Shown here: in pieces, positions 7,886 through 15,675 of the stretch
How the letters are laid out: each line of letters opens with the position of its first letter
Position numbering within the stretch: the stretch's first letter is position 1
Origin: DASXAQ01 sp036406615
GTDB lineage: Bacteria; Actinomycetota; UBA4738
Assembly (NCBI GenBank): GCA_036406615.1
Contig: DASXAQ010000111.1
Location: 1 to 32,101 of the forward strand
DNA length: 32,101 nucleotides
Direction of reading: 5' to 3'
The notes under the pieces: generated by a model
Told to the model about the DNA's origin: nothing
Databases searched by the model: none
What the model saw: only the letters and a program-made list of their open reading frames with translations
Made by a program: the position numbers and the translations under genes

Positions 7886-9325
7886 CTAGACGCCCTCGAC
7901 CGCTTCGAGCCGCCCCGACTCGATCGCGGCGCGGAAGGCGTCGTAGTCCCGTTCGTTCTGGTCCGCGTACCGCTCGGCGAAGTCCGTGATTGCCTTGTCG
8001 AACTTGTCGCTCTTGCCGAGGTACGCCGAGATTGCGATCGGGTCGCCCGAGCGGGCGTGTGCCCGCGCGAGCGTCCATCCGCAGATGTCCCCGTAGAACC
8101 CCATGCCGGTCGGCACCATCGACTCGATGTCGGCCGACCCCTTCATGTCCCTGAGCTGTCGCCAGTAGTAGTGGCGGGTGACGTCCACGCCTTTCGTCCA
8201 GCCGAGGTAGATATCGCTGAACGCCTGCATCAGCCGCTGGCCCTGCACGACGCGCTCGCCGTGGTGCTTGTAGCGGCTCTTCGGCAGATGATCCTCCAAG
8301 ACCGACGCCGTGGCCTCCTTGACCTGCAGGAACAGGGGATCCTGCTGGTCCCGTCCCTGGAGCAGGACGATGAACGCGCGGGTGCCGACGCTTCCGACGC
8401 CGACCACCTTGCGCGCCATGTCGATCACCTCGAACCGCTCCAGCAGGCGGCGTCGGTCGTCCTGCAGGGTCGCACGATAGGAGCGGAACTGGTCGTGAAG
8501 GAGGTGTTCGACCTGATCCGGGCTGATGCCGTACATCCCGGACATCTCGCGGAGGGGGACCACGAGCGGCGGCTGGCTCACGATCTGATACCGGCCGTCG
8601 ACCAGTTCGCCCAACTTGGCCAGCGCCTGCAGGCTGTCGCGCGTCCGCGCCTTGTCCGCCGTTCGCTGCGCCGTCTTCTCGGCGCGCTGCAGCGACTTCG
8701 TCTCCTTCTTCGTCGTGCCGGCGGTGGCCACGACGTTGTGGATGCCCTCCATGAGGTGGTCCTCGTCCAGATGCGCATACCAGACGTCCATCGTTGTCAT
8801 CTGGGCGAACGAGGCCATGGCTTCCCGGTAAGACCGCGTGCAATTGGTCGTCGCCGCGCGCGCGTCCGCCTTCGAGAACCCATTGTTGCGTGCCGCGATC
8901 GTGAAGCTCGCGGCCATCCGCTCGACGTCGTACTCGAACGGCCCCGGCAGCGTCTCGTCGAAGTCGTTCAGGTCGAACAGCAGCCGCCGCTCCGGCGATG
9001 CGAACACCCCGAAGTTCGACAGGTGCGCGTCCCCGCAGAGCTGGACGTTGAGGCCGGCCCTGGGCGTGTCTTTCAGGTCGGCGGCCATGATCTTCGCCGC
9101 GCCGCGATAGAAGGTGAAGGGGGACACCATCATCCGGCCGTGGCGAACCGGAACCAGATCGGGCTCGCGCGTCCGGTCCTGCTCCTCCAGGAGCCCCACC
9201 GGGTCGAGACGGTCCGCCGCGGGCTCCCATCCCGCATGGCTGGACGGAGGCGTTCGCCGCTTGGCCTCCTTCCCCTGCGCCGTCCGTTCGGCGACGTCGG
9301 GATGATGGATCTTCGTCGTCGTCAT
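7886..9325 (-). CDS. DUF2252 protein (kinase-like fold suspected)
   Basis: The 479-residue protein carries the DUF2252 hallmarks: RMMVSPFTFYRGAA (~64-77), CGDAHLSNFG (97-106), FDLNDFDETLPGPFEYDVERMAAS (~117-140), and a C-terminal half with MARKVVGVGSVGTRAFIVLLQG and LARAHARSGD. GDxHxxN followed by DFD resembles the catalytic loop and metal site of aminoglycoside/choline kinases, so a phosphotransferase activity is plausible but unproven. The start ATG has GGAGGAG about 7 nt upstream. No membrane segment or signal peptide is seen, so it is cytoplasmic. It lies just upstream of the aquaporin-like gene on the same strand, which suggests a link to small-solute or stress metabolism (inference only). 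Confidence 0.9.
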   Translation of the reverse strand: MTTTKIHHPDVAERTAQGKEAKRRTPPSSHAGWEPAADRLDPVGLLEEQDRTREPDLVPVRHGRMMVSPFTFYRGAAKIMAADLKDTPRAGLNVQLCGDAHLSNFGVFASPERRLLFDLNDFDETLPGPFEYDVERMAASFTIAARNNGFSKADARAATTNCTRSYREAMASFAQMTTMDVWYAHLDEDHLMEGIHNVVATAGTTKKETKSLQRAEKTAQRTADKARTRDSLQALAKLGELVDGRYQIVSQPPLVVPLREMSGMYGISPDQVEHLLHDQFRSYRATLQDDRRRLLERFEVIDMARKVVGVGSVGTRAFIVLLQGRDQQDPLFLQVKEATASVLEDHLPKSRYKHHGERVVQGQRLMQAFSDIYLGWTKGVDVTRHYYWRQLRDMKGSADIESMVPTGMGFYGDICGWTLARAHARSGDPIAISAYLGKSDKFDKAITDFAERYADQNERDYDAFRAAIESGRLEAVEGV

Positions 9326-9402
9326 CGCGGCTCCTCCGAGCTCGATCCTGACCCGGGCGGGCGGTCCACGGCATCACCCTGTGGGGATGAAGCGCCCCCC
9401 GC

Positions 9403-10227
9403 TCAGCCGGGGGCCCGGCCGCTGCCGAGCACGACCTCGTAGCGGTCGGTCAGCTCGTCGGCGGTCAAGCCGGCGGCCCGCTCCCGGATGCGCTCGATCG
9501 CGTCGCGACGGGCCGATTCGTCGAGCTGCCGAAGGCGGCGGTTGCTCGGGCCCATTCGGGCCCGGTACTCGACGAACGGCTCCGGCTGCCACCGACGGAC
9601 CCAGGGCGCGGACTGCGTCCGAATGTCTTCGTAGCCGGCGCCCCGAAGGACCGACGCGAGCTTGTCCGGGGTGTTCACCTGGTCGTTCCCGTCCGGGGGA
9701 CCTGCGGCGGCAGGATCGGGCGGGGCGCCGAGGGCGTCGAGCTCCCGGGCAACGACATCCGCGGCGGGGAACACCTGGCCGCTGCCCCAGACGGCGAGCG
9801 CCATACCTCCGGCCGGCGCCGTCGCCCGGAGCACGGCCTGCAGCGCGGCGGTCGGGTCGGGGAAGTGAAAGACGACGAAGCACGACACGACCGCGTCGAA
9901 GGCCGCATCGGCGAACCCCAGTCGGGTGCCGTCCATGACGGCGCGGGGCATGTCCACCGGCGCACGGCGCAGCATCCCCTCGGTGAGGTCGGTTCCCACG
10001 ATCACCGCGTGAGGGGCGCGCTCGCGGATGTCCGGGAACAGGGTTCCGACGCCGCATCCCAGGTCCAGGACGCGACGGGCCCCGGCGAGTGGGAGCGCGT
10101 CGAGCAGCTTGATACCGAACTCGCGAAGCAGCGGGGCCCAGATCCCCTCGTAGTCCGCGGCGATGGGCGCGTACATGTCGACGACGACGTCCGCGTTCGC
10201 CGCGCCGCGATCGGATGGACGGTCCAT
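9403..10227 (-). CDS. Class I SAM-dependent methyltransferase
   Basis: The 274-residue protein has a Rossmann-type methyltransferase domain: motif I VLDLGCGVGT (53-62), the ribose-binding acid D80 in VIVGTDLTEGML, a post-motif MDGTRLGFADAAFDAVVSCFVVFHF (motifs II-III), and a helical C-terminal cap (~185-265). This matches the UbiE/Methyltransf_11 type acting on small molecules; the substrate is unknown. ATG 10227 lies 8 nt from the -10-like TAGGAT on the same strand, and no Shine-Dalgarno is seen, so the message is probably leaderless. The gap of 77 bp to the DUF2252 gene downstream allows a joint transcript, but the functions are not obviously connected. Confidence 0.9.
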   Translation of the reverse strand: MDRPSDRGAANADVVVDMYAPIAADYEGIWAPLLREFGIKLLDALPLAGARRVLDLGCGVGTLFPDIRERAPHAVIVGTDLTEGMLRRAPVDMPRAVMDGTRLGFADAAFDAVVSCFVVFHFPDPTAALQAVLRATAPAGGMALAVWGSGQVFPAADVVARELDALGAPPDPAAAGPPDGNDQVNTPDKLASVLRGAGYEDIRTQSAPWVRRWQPEPFVEYRARMGPSNRRLRQLDESARRDAIERIRERAAGLTADELTDRYEVVLGSGRAPG

Positions 10228-10235
10228 GTCGGCAG

Positions 10236-10241
10236 CGATCC
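10236..10241 (-). promoter_or_regulatory. Candidate -10 box TAGGAT for a leaderless methyltransferase message
   Basis: On the minus strand TAGGAT is followed by 8 nt and then ATG 10227. A start point 5-8 nt after the hexamer would fall at or just before the ATG. No Shine-Dalgarno is present. Confidence 0.45.
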
Positions 10242-10364
10242 TAGCCCGAGCCCATGCCGCTCGGGGAGCGCCGCGGACGCGTGGTTCGGACGCCGCGGGG
10301 CGCGAAGCCTCCCGGGTTCGTGGCGCGTACTACCGTTCGGACTCGGGCCGGCGACGGAGGTGGC

Positions 10365-11039
10365 ATGGTGGAGGTGCTGCGCGCGGCCGCACCCGACCTG
10401 ACGCTCGAACCTGCCGGCGACGGCCCGGTCGCCATCGACGGCGCGTGCAGTGGGATCGCGACGGTCGACGTCCGCGCCGACGGCGTGGCCTTCCAGGGCC
10501 CCATGACGGTGGCTGGCGGGCTGTTCTACGAGTTGAACTACCTGGGCCAGCGCTCCGGCGTCGTCGACGGGCTGACCATCATGGACACGTGTCACGGCAG
10601 CTTCGGCATCCTTCTGCAGGACACCGGTGGCGTCCGCGTGGCCCACAGCACCATCGAAGGGTTCGCCGGCGGCGGCATCGAGGTCGTGGGCCCCGGCCCG
10701 GCCGGCGCGCGACCGCTGGGGTTGTCGTCCAACGAGATCTCCGGCGTGGGGCGAGGCATCCTGGTGCAGAACGCGAACGGCGTCGACGTGGAGACGAACC
10801 GGGTCCACGACAACACCTTCTCGGGTATCACGGTGGAGGGCAGCCAGCGCGTCCTGATCCGGGGCAACGCCGCTCTGAGGGATGGAGACGAGGGGATCTC
10901 GCTGGACGCTGCGTCCACGGACGATCGCGTCGTCGGCAACGTCGCGCTGGGCAACACCGTGGATCTCTCCAACGCCGGGCAGGGGAACTGCTTCCTGCGC
11001 AACCGGTTCCAGACGTCGCAGGGCGACATCGGCTGTTGA
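10365..11039 (+). CDS. Parallel beta-helix repeat protein (NosD/pectate-lyase-like fold)
   Basis: The 224-residue product consists of short repeats of the PbH1 type: GLTIMDTCHGSFGILLQDTGGVRVAHSTI, then SNEISGVGRGILVQNANGVDVETNRV, then HDNTFSGITVEGSQRVLIRGNAAL, and further turns to the C-terminus, with regular Asn and Gly-Ile/Val steps that form right-handed beta-helix rungs. Such folds bind or cleave polysaccharides, or act as structural surface proteins; no catalytic set is recognisable. ATG 10365 was chosen because GGAGG precedes it by a few bases; the frame is open upstream to 10254 but that part is arginine-rich and unlike the protein. No signal peptide follows the chosen start, so export is unproven. 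Confidence 0.75.
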   Translation: MVEVLRAAAPDLTLEPAGDGPVAIDGACSGIATVDVRADGVAFQGPMTVAGGLFYELNYLGQRSGVVDGLTIMDTCHGSFGILLQDTGGVRVAHSTIEGFAGGGIEVVGPGPAGARPLGLSSNEISGVGRGILVQNANGVDVETNRVHDNTFSGITVEGSQRVLIRGNAALRDGDEGISLDAASTDDRVVGNVALGNTVDLSNAGQGNCFLRNRFQTSQGDIGC

Positions 11040-11080
11040 GCGACGGTCGGCGCCGCCGTTTCGGGTTCGGGGACCGCGGC

Positions 11081-11086
11081 TACGAT
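11081..11086 (+). promoter_or_regulatory. Candidate -10 box TACGAT for the DUF72 gene
   Basis: TACGAT lies in the 79-bp gap upstream of the DUF72 gene. Transcription would start near 11093, giving a leader of about 26 nt to GTG 11119. No clear -35 element is seen. Confidence 0.35.
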
Positions 11087-11118
11087 CCGGGCATGGGCGC
11101 GCATGCGGCGCTGAGGCC

Positions 11119-11856
11119 GTGATCTGGATCGGCACCAGCGGGTGGCAGTACCGGGACTGGCGGGGCACCTTCTATCCCGAAGGTCTGCCGACCGCCGCGT
11201 GGCTGCGGTACTACGCGCACGCCTTCCCGACCGTCGAGGTGAACAACTCCTTCTACCGCCTCCCATCCGATGCGGCGTTCCGCGCATGGCGCGACGCCAC
11301 CCGGCCCGGGTTCGTGATGGCCGTGAAAGCCAGCCGCTACATCACGCACGTGCGCCGGATGCGGGATCCGCGCGAGCCGGTCGCGTTGCTCTGGTCCCGC
11401 GCGCGCCACCTAGGCGACCGGTTGGGCCCGGTGCTGTTCCAGATGCCGCCCACGCTTCGCCGGGACAGGGCATTGCTGGCGGATCTGCTCGCCGTCCTGC
11501 CGAGCGGGATGCGCGCGGCGTTCGAGTTCCGGCACGACTCGTGGCGCGACGAGGACGTGCTGGACGCCCTGGACCGGGCGGGAGCGGCCTGGGTGCTCGC
11601 CCACCGGCCGGGACTTCGCGTCCCGCCGATCGTCACGGGCGGCTGGTCGTACGTTCGGTTCCATCAGGGGACCCGAACGGGACCGGGATACCGAAGCCGA
11701 ACGCTGTCGGACTGGGCCGGGCGGATCGCCGCATCGGACGCCCGAGACACCTTCGTCTACTTCAACAACGACACGGGCGGCGCGGCGGTCGCGGACGCGC
11801 GGCGGCTGGCGAAGGCGCTGCGAAGACGAGGGGTGACGCCGGCCGAACCCACATAA
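11119..11856 (+). CDS. DUF72 (YecE-type TIM-barrel) protein
   Basis: The 245-residue protein starts IWIGTSGWQYRDWRGTFYPEGLP, the family's characteristic first strand, followed by VEVNNSFYRLPS, FVMAVKASRYITH, VLFQMPPTLRRD, AAFEFRHDSW, YVRFHQG and finally FVYFNNDTGG. These are the ordered conserved blocks of DUF72/YecE, a TIM-barrel family of unknown activity. The motifs begin immediately at GTG 11119, which has GAGG 5 nt upstream; two nearby ATGs (11093, 11103) are out of frame. Length matches the family (about 240-270). It is cytoplasmic. The downstream gene starts 199 bp later behind a structured leader. Confidence 0.93.
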   Translation: MIWIGTSGWQYRDWRGTFYPEGLPTAAWLRYYAHAFPTVEVNNSFYRLPSDAAFRAWRDATRPGFVMAVKASRYITHVRRMRDPREPVALLWSRARHLGDRLGPVLFQMPPTLRRDRALLADLLAVLPSGMRAAFEFRHDSWRDEDVLDALDRAGAAWVLAHRPGLRVPPIVTGGWSYVRFHQGTRTGPGYRSRTLSDWAGRIAASDARDTFVYFNNDTGGAAVADARRLAKALRRRGVTPAEPT

Positions 11857-11861
11857 GAAGC

Positions 11862-11922
11862 TGGTCCCGGGTGACCTCGCCCTCCGACCTTGCGGTCTCA
11901 CAGGCTCGGCCTCTCGGGACCA
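11862..11922 (+). ncRNA. Compact four-helix cloverleaf element in the propeller-gene leader
   Basis: Sixty-one bases fold on paper into a closed four-way junction. The outer helix is 8 perfect pairs, TGGTCCCG (11862-11869) with CGGGACCA (11915-11922). Inside are arm A, GGTG/CGCC (11870-11881, one G-U, loop ACCT); arm B, GACC/GGTC (11886-11897, loop TTGC); and arm C, AGGC/GCCT (11902-11912, loop TCG). It is not a tRNA: it has no TTC-type loop and is too short. Read on the minus strand, arm B has a GCAA (GNRA) loop but arm A gains a mismatch, so strand is uncertain. It begins 5 bp after the DUF72 stop and could be a leader element, an independent small RNA or a dispersed repeat. I match it to no known riboswitch. 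Confidence 0.45.
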
Positions 11923-11941
11923 CAGAGAAGCGTACCCCCTT

Positions 11942-12003
11942 CGCCGGGCCACGCGCAAGGCCTTTTCGTCCCCGGCCGCGCGGGATGGAAACCCGGCCCG
12001 GCG
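11942..12003 (+). promoter_or_regulatory. Long imperfect stem-loop in the propeller-gene leader
   Basis: CGCCGGGCC (11942-11950) pairs perfectly with GGCCCGGCG (11995-12003). Within it, CGCGC (11952-11956) pairs with GCGCG (11978-11982), and after an AA bulge GGCC (11959-11962) pairs with GGCC (11974-11977), leaving an 11-nt T/C-rich loop. It follows the cloverleaf by 19 nt. Chance pairing is easier at this G+C, but 18 pairs in 62 nt is notable. Confidence 0.4.
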
Positions 12004-12030
12004 TTCGCCCGTATCCCTGTCGTTCGGGGG

Positions 12031-12050
12031 CCTCCCGGGAGGGAAAGGAG
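12031..12050 (+). promoter_or_regulatory. Possible anti-Shine-Dalgarno switch
   Basis: The palindrome CCTCCC/GGGAGG (12031-12042) lies just before the ribosome site AAAGGAG (12044-12050) of the gene at 12056. CTCC (12032-12035) can pair with the nearby GGAG (12038-12041) or with the ribosome-site GGAG (12047-12050), so the two pairings exclude each other. This is the form of a translational on/off platform; evidence is pairing only. Confidence 0.35.
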
Positions 12051-12055
12051 CCAGC

Positions 12056-13048
12056 ATGTCTCGATCGGTCGGCGGCCGTTCGGCCCGCCTCGCTTCCGCC
12101 ATCGCCATCGTCGTGTCGATCGCCGCGTTCGTGAGCGCCGCGGCGTCGTCCCCGGCCCTGGCCGCGCGGGGGCACCTGAAGGAGTTCGTGATCCCCGGCA
12201 ACACCCCGGGGCCGCAGGACATCGCCGTGGGATCGGACGGGGCGCTGTGGTTCACGGAGATCAACCTCGGCATCGGCCGGCTGGGGCGCGACGGCACGTT
12301 CTCGAACTTCTCACTGTCGCAAGGCGCGCAGCCGCTCGCCATCGCCTCGGGGTCCGACGGCGCGCTGTGGGCGACCGAGACGTACGACGACAGCATCGCC
12401 CGGCTCACCACGTCCGGGAAGCTGCGCGAGTTCCTGCTGTGCGACAGCGGGTGCGGCGAGGACCAGATCGGCCCGTGGGACATCACGGCGGGTCCCGACG
12501 GCGCGCTGTGGTTCACCGAGTACGAAGCCGACGCGATCGGCCGGATCACGACGTCGGGCCAGCTCACCACGTTCCCCCTGAGCGGCGGCATGCAGTCCCC
12601 GCTGGGGATCACCGTCGGGCCGGACGGCGCGCTGTGGTTCACGGACTCGGGCGGGATCGGGCGGATCACCACGGACGGCGACGTCACGCAGGAGGCGACG
12701 TCGAGCGGGGCGTATTCGATCACGACGGGGCCCGACGGCAACCTGTGGTTCACGAACTTCACCGGGGTGGGGCGCCTGACGCCGGCCGGGCACCTCACGA
12801 ACTTCCAGGTTCCGGAGAACTGCTACGCGCAGGACATCAGCTCCGGCCTCGGCGCCCTGTGGTTCGGCTGCTACTACCTCGACGAGGTGGATCGCATGAC
12901 GACTTCGGGGGCCGTGACGGTGTTCCCGATCCCGCACCACTTCCCGGACTATCCGGACGGCGTCCAGGGCATCGTCCAGGGACCGGGCGCGAACGTGATG
13001 TCGTTCGTCGAGTACGCGGCCGAGCGAGTGGGACGCCTGCAGCCGTAA
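12056..13048 (+). CDS. Secreted seven-bladed propeller, Vgb (virginiamycin B lyase)-like
   Basis: The 330-residue protein has a signal peptide (hydrophobic ~16-33, cleavage probably after ALAA). Seven repeats follow, each with a GxDGxLWFTE-type turn and an IGRL/I strand: SDGALWFTE, SDGALWATE, PDGALWFTE, PDGALWFTD, PDGNLWFTN, GLGALWFGC and a degenerate last blade. This is the streptogramin-lyase propeller family. True Vgb enzymes use catalytic histidines and glutamates, one in a PHGI-like turn; at the equivalent turns I see PQDI, PLAI, PWDI, PLGI and AQDI with no histidine, so antibiotic lyase activity is unlikely. Strong AAAGGAG precedes ATG 12056. The 199-nt leader is highly structured. It is convergent with the next gene. 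Confidence 0.88.
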   Translation: MSRSVGGRSARLASAIAIVVSIAAFVSAAASSPALAARGHLKEFVIPGNTPGPQDIAVGSDGALWFTEINLGIGRLGRDGTFSNFSLSQGAQPLAIASGSDGALWATETYDDSIARLTTSGKLREFLLCDSGCGEDQIGPWDITAGPDGALWFTEYEADAIGRITTSGQLTTFPLSGGMQSPLGITVGPDGALWFTDSGGIGRITTDGDVTQEATSSGAYSITTGPDGNLWFTNFTGVGRLTPAGHLTNFQVPENCYAQDISSGLGALWFGCYYLDEVDRMTTSGAVTVFPIPHHFPDYPDGVQGIVQGPGANVMSFVEYAAERVGRLQP

Positions 13049-13064
13049 CCAGGGTTCGTGCCGG

Positions 13065-13454
13065 TCATCGACGCCGCGCGCGCTCGAACTCCTGGACGAG
13101 CGCGCGCGGCGCCTGGCACCGCCATGCGTCCTCGATGAGCTCGCGCAGCCGCCGGCGGCCGACGAGGGGAAGGCGCACGAGCACCGCGCGGTAGCCGTCG
13201 TAGTGGGGCTCGGTGAACAGCGCCGCTTCGCCCGAAGCCAGCAGCGCATCCTTGTCCTGCAGGTCGACGACGCGGACCGCCACGACGTCGTCCCGTGGCA
13301 CGCGCGGCTTCTTCGGTTCGACCCGTTCGTTCCACGCCCAGACGAAGGCCCGGTCCTTGCTGCCGTGTCGAACGAAGAACGCGAAGCGACCTTCGGCCTC
13401 GCGCGTGCCTGGCAGCGCGAGCGCCATCGCACGAACGTCGCCTTGATTCGGCAC
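13065..13454 (-). CDS. MmcQ/YjbR-family protein
   Basis: The product (~129 residues) has the MmcQ/YjbR pattern: VRAMALALPGTREAEGRFAFFVRHGSKDRAFVWAW at the N-terminus, a DDVVAVRVVDLQDKDALLA middle and a C-terminal YDGYRAVLVRLPLV...LRELIEDAWR. This double-wing fold resembles CyaY-like and DNA-binding proteins; its function is not established. Two starts are possible. GTG 13454 is used here; TTG 13466 overlaps the stop of the upstream phosphatase gene by four bases (TTGA), which would imply translational coupling. It is the last gene of a minus-strand run beginning with the ABC exporter. Confidence 0.85.
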   Translation of the reverse strand: MPNQGDVRAMALALPGTREAEGRFAFFVRHGSKDRAFVWAWNERVEPKKPRVPRDDVVAVRVVDLQDKDALLASGEAALFTEPHYDGYRAVLVRLPLVGRRRLRELIEDAWRCQAPRALVQEFERARRR

Positions 13455-13462
13455 TCGCGGCG

Positions 13463-15604
13463 TCAATCCCGGCGCGTAGCCTGCACGACCAGCAACGCGA
13501 CGTCGTCGGCGGCGCCCTCGCGATCGCACCACTCGGCGAGCGCGTCGACGACCTGGCGGGCCGACATCCCGACGCATGCGCGAAGCACCGACGGCAACGC
13601 CGGATGCTCGATGGCGTCGGACCAGGCGCCGATCAGGCCGTCGGTGAACATCACCAGCGTGTCGCCCGGCGACAGGTCGCCGGGTGTGTCGACCAACCTG
13701 GGATCCGGCAGCGCGCCGAGCAGCGTGCCGGACGCCCCAACGCGCTCCAGCCCGCCGTCGTGGCGAAGGATCACCGGGAGGGGATGCCCCGCCGAGCAGA
13801 CGGTCAGCCGCGCGGTTCCGTCCGGCATGGGCCTGACGCGGATGTTGACGACGGTGCAGAACAGGTCCATGCCGTCGGTCAGCAGCGCCTCGTTGAGGAG
13901 GCGAAGGATCGAGCTGGGACGCGGCTCGGTCATCCCGGCCACGCGCACGGTCTGCCGCGCGATCCCCATCACGGCCGCGGCCTCCGGGCCCCGCCCGGAC
14001 ACGTCGCCGATCACCAGACCGAACAAGCCTTCGGGCCGAAGGAACACGTCGTAGAAGTCGCCGCTCACCTGCAGGTTCCCGGACGGACGCGACAGCCCCG
14101 CCAGCTCGAATCCGGGGATCGTCGGCAGATCGCGCGGCAACAGGCTGCGCTGCAGCGCCTGCGCGATCTGTTTGTCTCGCCTGGCCTCCCGCTCGACCGT
14201 GACGTCCTGGACGGTGCCCACCATCCGCGCCGGGGTCCCGTCGGGGTCCACCCACAACTTCGCCTTGCCGATCAGGATCCTCCGCCTCCCGTCCGGCAGG
14301 GCGATCCGGTATTGGACCGGAGCCAGCTCGTGGCTCGCGCCCTGCGCGAGCGCGGCCACGAGATTGTGCTGGATCGTGGCCCGGTCCTCGTCGGCCACCT
14401 GCTCCATGGCGCGATCGAACGTGACGTCGAAGGCCCTCGGCGGATACCCGTGGATGAGGAACATCTGATCCGACCACGTGACCCGGTTGCTCGCCATGGT
14501 CCATTCCCAGCTGCCGAGCTTGGCGATGTCGAGCGCCTCCACCAGCTGCTGCTCCTGCCGCTGGAGCATCCGCTCGACGACCCGACGGTCGGCGATCTCC
14601 TGGGTGAGACGGTCGTTCGTGTGCCGCAGCTCGGCGGTGCGCTGCAGGACGCGATCCTCCAGCTCCCGGCTCGCCGCCTCGAGCTTCGCGCGCGATTCGA
14701 GGCGTTCGGCCACCAGCGCGGCGAACAGCACGGAGGTGAACGCGATCGTGGCGTTGAACGCCTGCAGCGCGAGCATCCGCTCCAGCAGCGTCGCGCGCGC
14801 GAGCGGCCCCGCGCCGTGAGCGACGGCCACGGTGGCGACCGCCGAAGCGATCAGCGTCGCGGTGGACGAGCCTCGAAGTTGGAAGCGCCAGGCCGCCCAG
14901 CCGATCAGTGGCAGGATGAGGAACATCAGGCTCAGGCGCGTCTGCGTGAGCGCCAGCGAAACGGCCGCCACCACGGCCATCAGCGCGGCCGCCTCGATCC
15001 ACCGGGCGGCGCCGGTGCGCCGCGGCCACGGCACCGACAGCAGGCTCAGCAGGAACGGCGCCACGACCAGCACGCCCATCGCGTCGCCGGTCCACCAGAC
15101 GCCCCACGTCGACAGGAAGTGGCGGCCCTCCACGGCGCCCGACGCGACCAGCGTCGCGCTGCCCACCGTCGCGCTGATCGTCATGGCGAGCAGCGCCGCC
15201 AGGATCACCAGGCTCAGGGCGTCCCTCGGCCGGTCGAGGGACCGGCGGAAGCCCGTTCGCTCGAGCAGGACGGCGCCGGCCAGCGGCGCGAGCGTGTTGC
15301 CGGCCGCCGTCACGGCCGCCGCCAACACCGTGTCGGTGATCGGCAAGTTCACGAACAACGCGCCGAGCGCGATCGCCGGCCACATGCGAAGGCCGAGCAC
15401 CAGGAACACGACCAGCGCGATACCGGTGGGGGGCCACAGCGGTGTGACGTTGCGCTGGACCAGGGCGAACTGCAGGCTGAGGCGGGCGACGCCGTAGTAG
15501 ATCAACGCCACCGCCACGATCTTTGCGACCTCGACCAGTGCGTTGCGCGACGCCGAACCGCGACCGTTCGTCGGCGGCGCCGCCGTTACCGGCTCTGCCT
15601 TCAC
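13463..15604 (-). CDS. MASE1-PAS-SpoIIE (PP2C-type) phosphatase
   Basis: The 713-residue protein has an N-terminal MASE1 sensor of about eight helices (~20-310; PLWPPTGIALVVFLVLG, LGALFVNLP, WWTGDAMGVLVVAPFLL). A charged coiled-coil (~310-370) and a PAS domain (~370-490; LGSWEWTMASNRVTWSDQMF) follow. The C-terminal SpoIIE/PP2C phosphatase (~500-710) keeps its metal ligands: GDFYDV (D516), GDVSGRG (D534), MFTDGL and DD at 700-701. Family members dephosphorylate anti-sigma antagonists and so set sigma-factor activity; the signal here is unknown. GTG 15604 follows GGGGGAGG, and an open frame through the upstream gene is a high-G+C artefact. It lies 71 bp after the ABC exporter genes. No partner anti-sigma antagonist is visible nearby. 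Confidence 0.92.
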   Translation of the reverse strand: MKAEPVTAAPPTNGRGSASRNALVEVAKIVAVALIYYGVARLSLQFALVQRNVTPLWPPTGIALVVFLVLGLRMWPAIALGALFVNLPITDTVLAAAVTAAGNTLAPLAGAVLLERTGFRRSLDRPRDALSLVILAALLAMTISATVGSATLVASGAVEGRHFLSTWGVWWTGDAMGVLVVAPFLLSLLSVPWPRRTGAARWIEAAALMAVVAAVSLALTQTRLSLMFLILPLIGWAAWRFQLRGSSTATLIASAVATVAVAHGAGPLARATLLERMLALQAFNATIAFTSVLFAALVAERLESRAKLEAASRELEDRVLQRTAELRHTNDRLTQEIADRRVVERMLQRQEQQLVEALDIAKLGSWEWTMASNRVTWSDQMFLIHGYPPRAFDVTFDRAMEQVADEDRATIQHNLVAALAQGASHELAPVQYRIALPDGRRRILIGKAKLWVDPDGTPARMVGTVQDVTVEREARRDKQIAQALQRSLLPRDLPTIPGFELAGLSRPSGNLQVSGDFYDVFLRPEGLFGLVIGDVSGRGPEAAAVMGIARQTVRVAGMTEPRPSSILRLLNEALLTDGMDLFCTVVNIRVRPMPDGTARLTVCSAGHPLPVILRHDGGLERVGASGTLLGALPDPRLVDTPGDLSPGDTLVMFTDGLIGAWSDAIEHPALPSVLRACVGMSARQVVDALAEWCDREGAADDVALLVVQATRRD

Positions 15605-15675
15605 CCGAGCCTCCCCCGGCGCGAGCGCTGGCAGGAGCTTACTCGCGGGTCGGGTGGATGGCCGACCGTCGGCCC

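Noticed and set aside
11862..11922. The cloverleaf as a tRNA gene
   Set aside because: It has no T-loop, no D-loop consensus and no 7-nt anticodon loop, and it is only 61 nt long.
11942..12003. Cyclic-di-GMP or other known riboswitch in the propeller-gene leader
   Set aside because: The conserved cores I know (for example the GEMM ACAGGGCAAACC-like segment) are not present.
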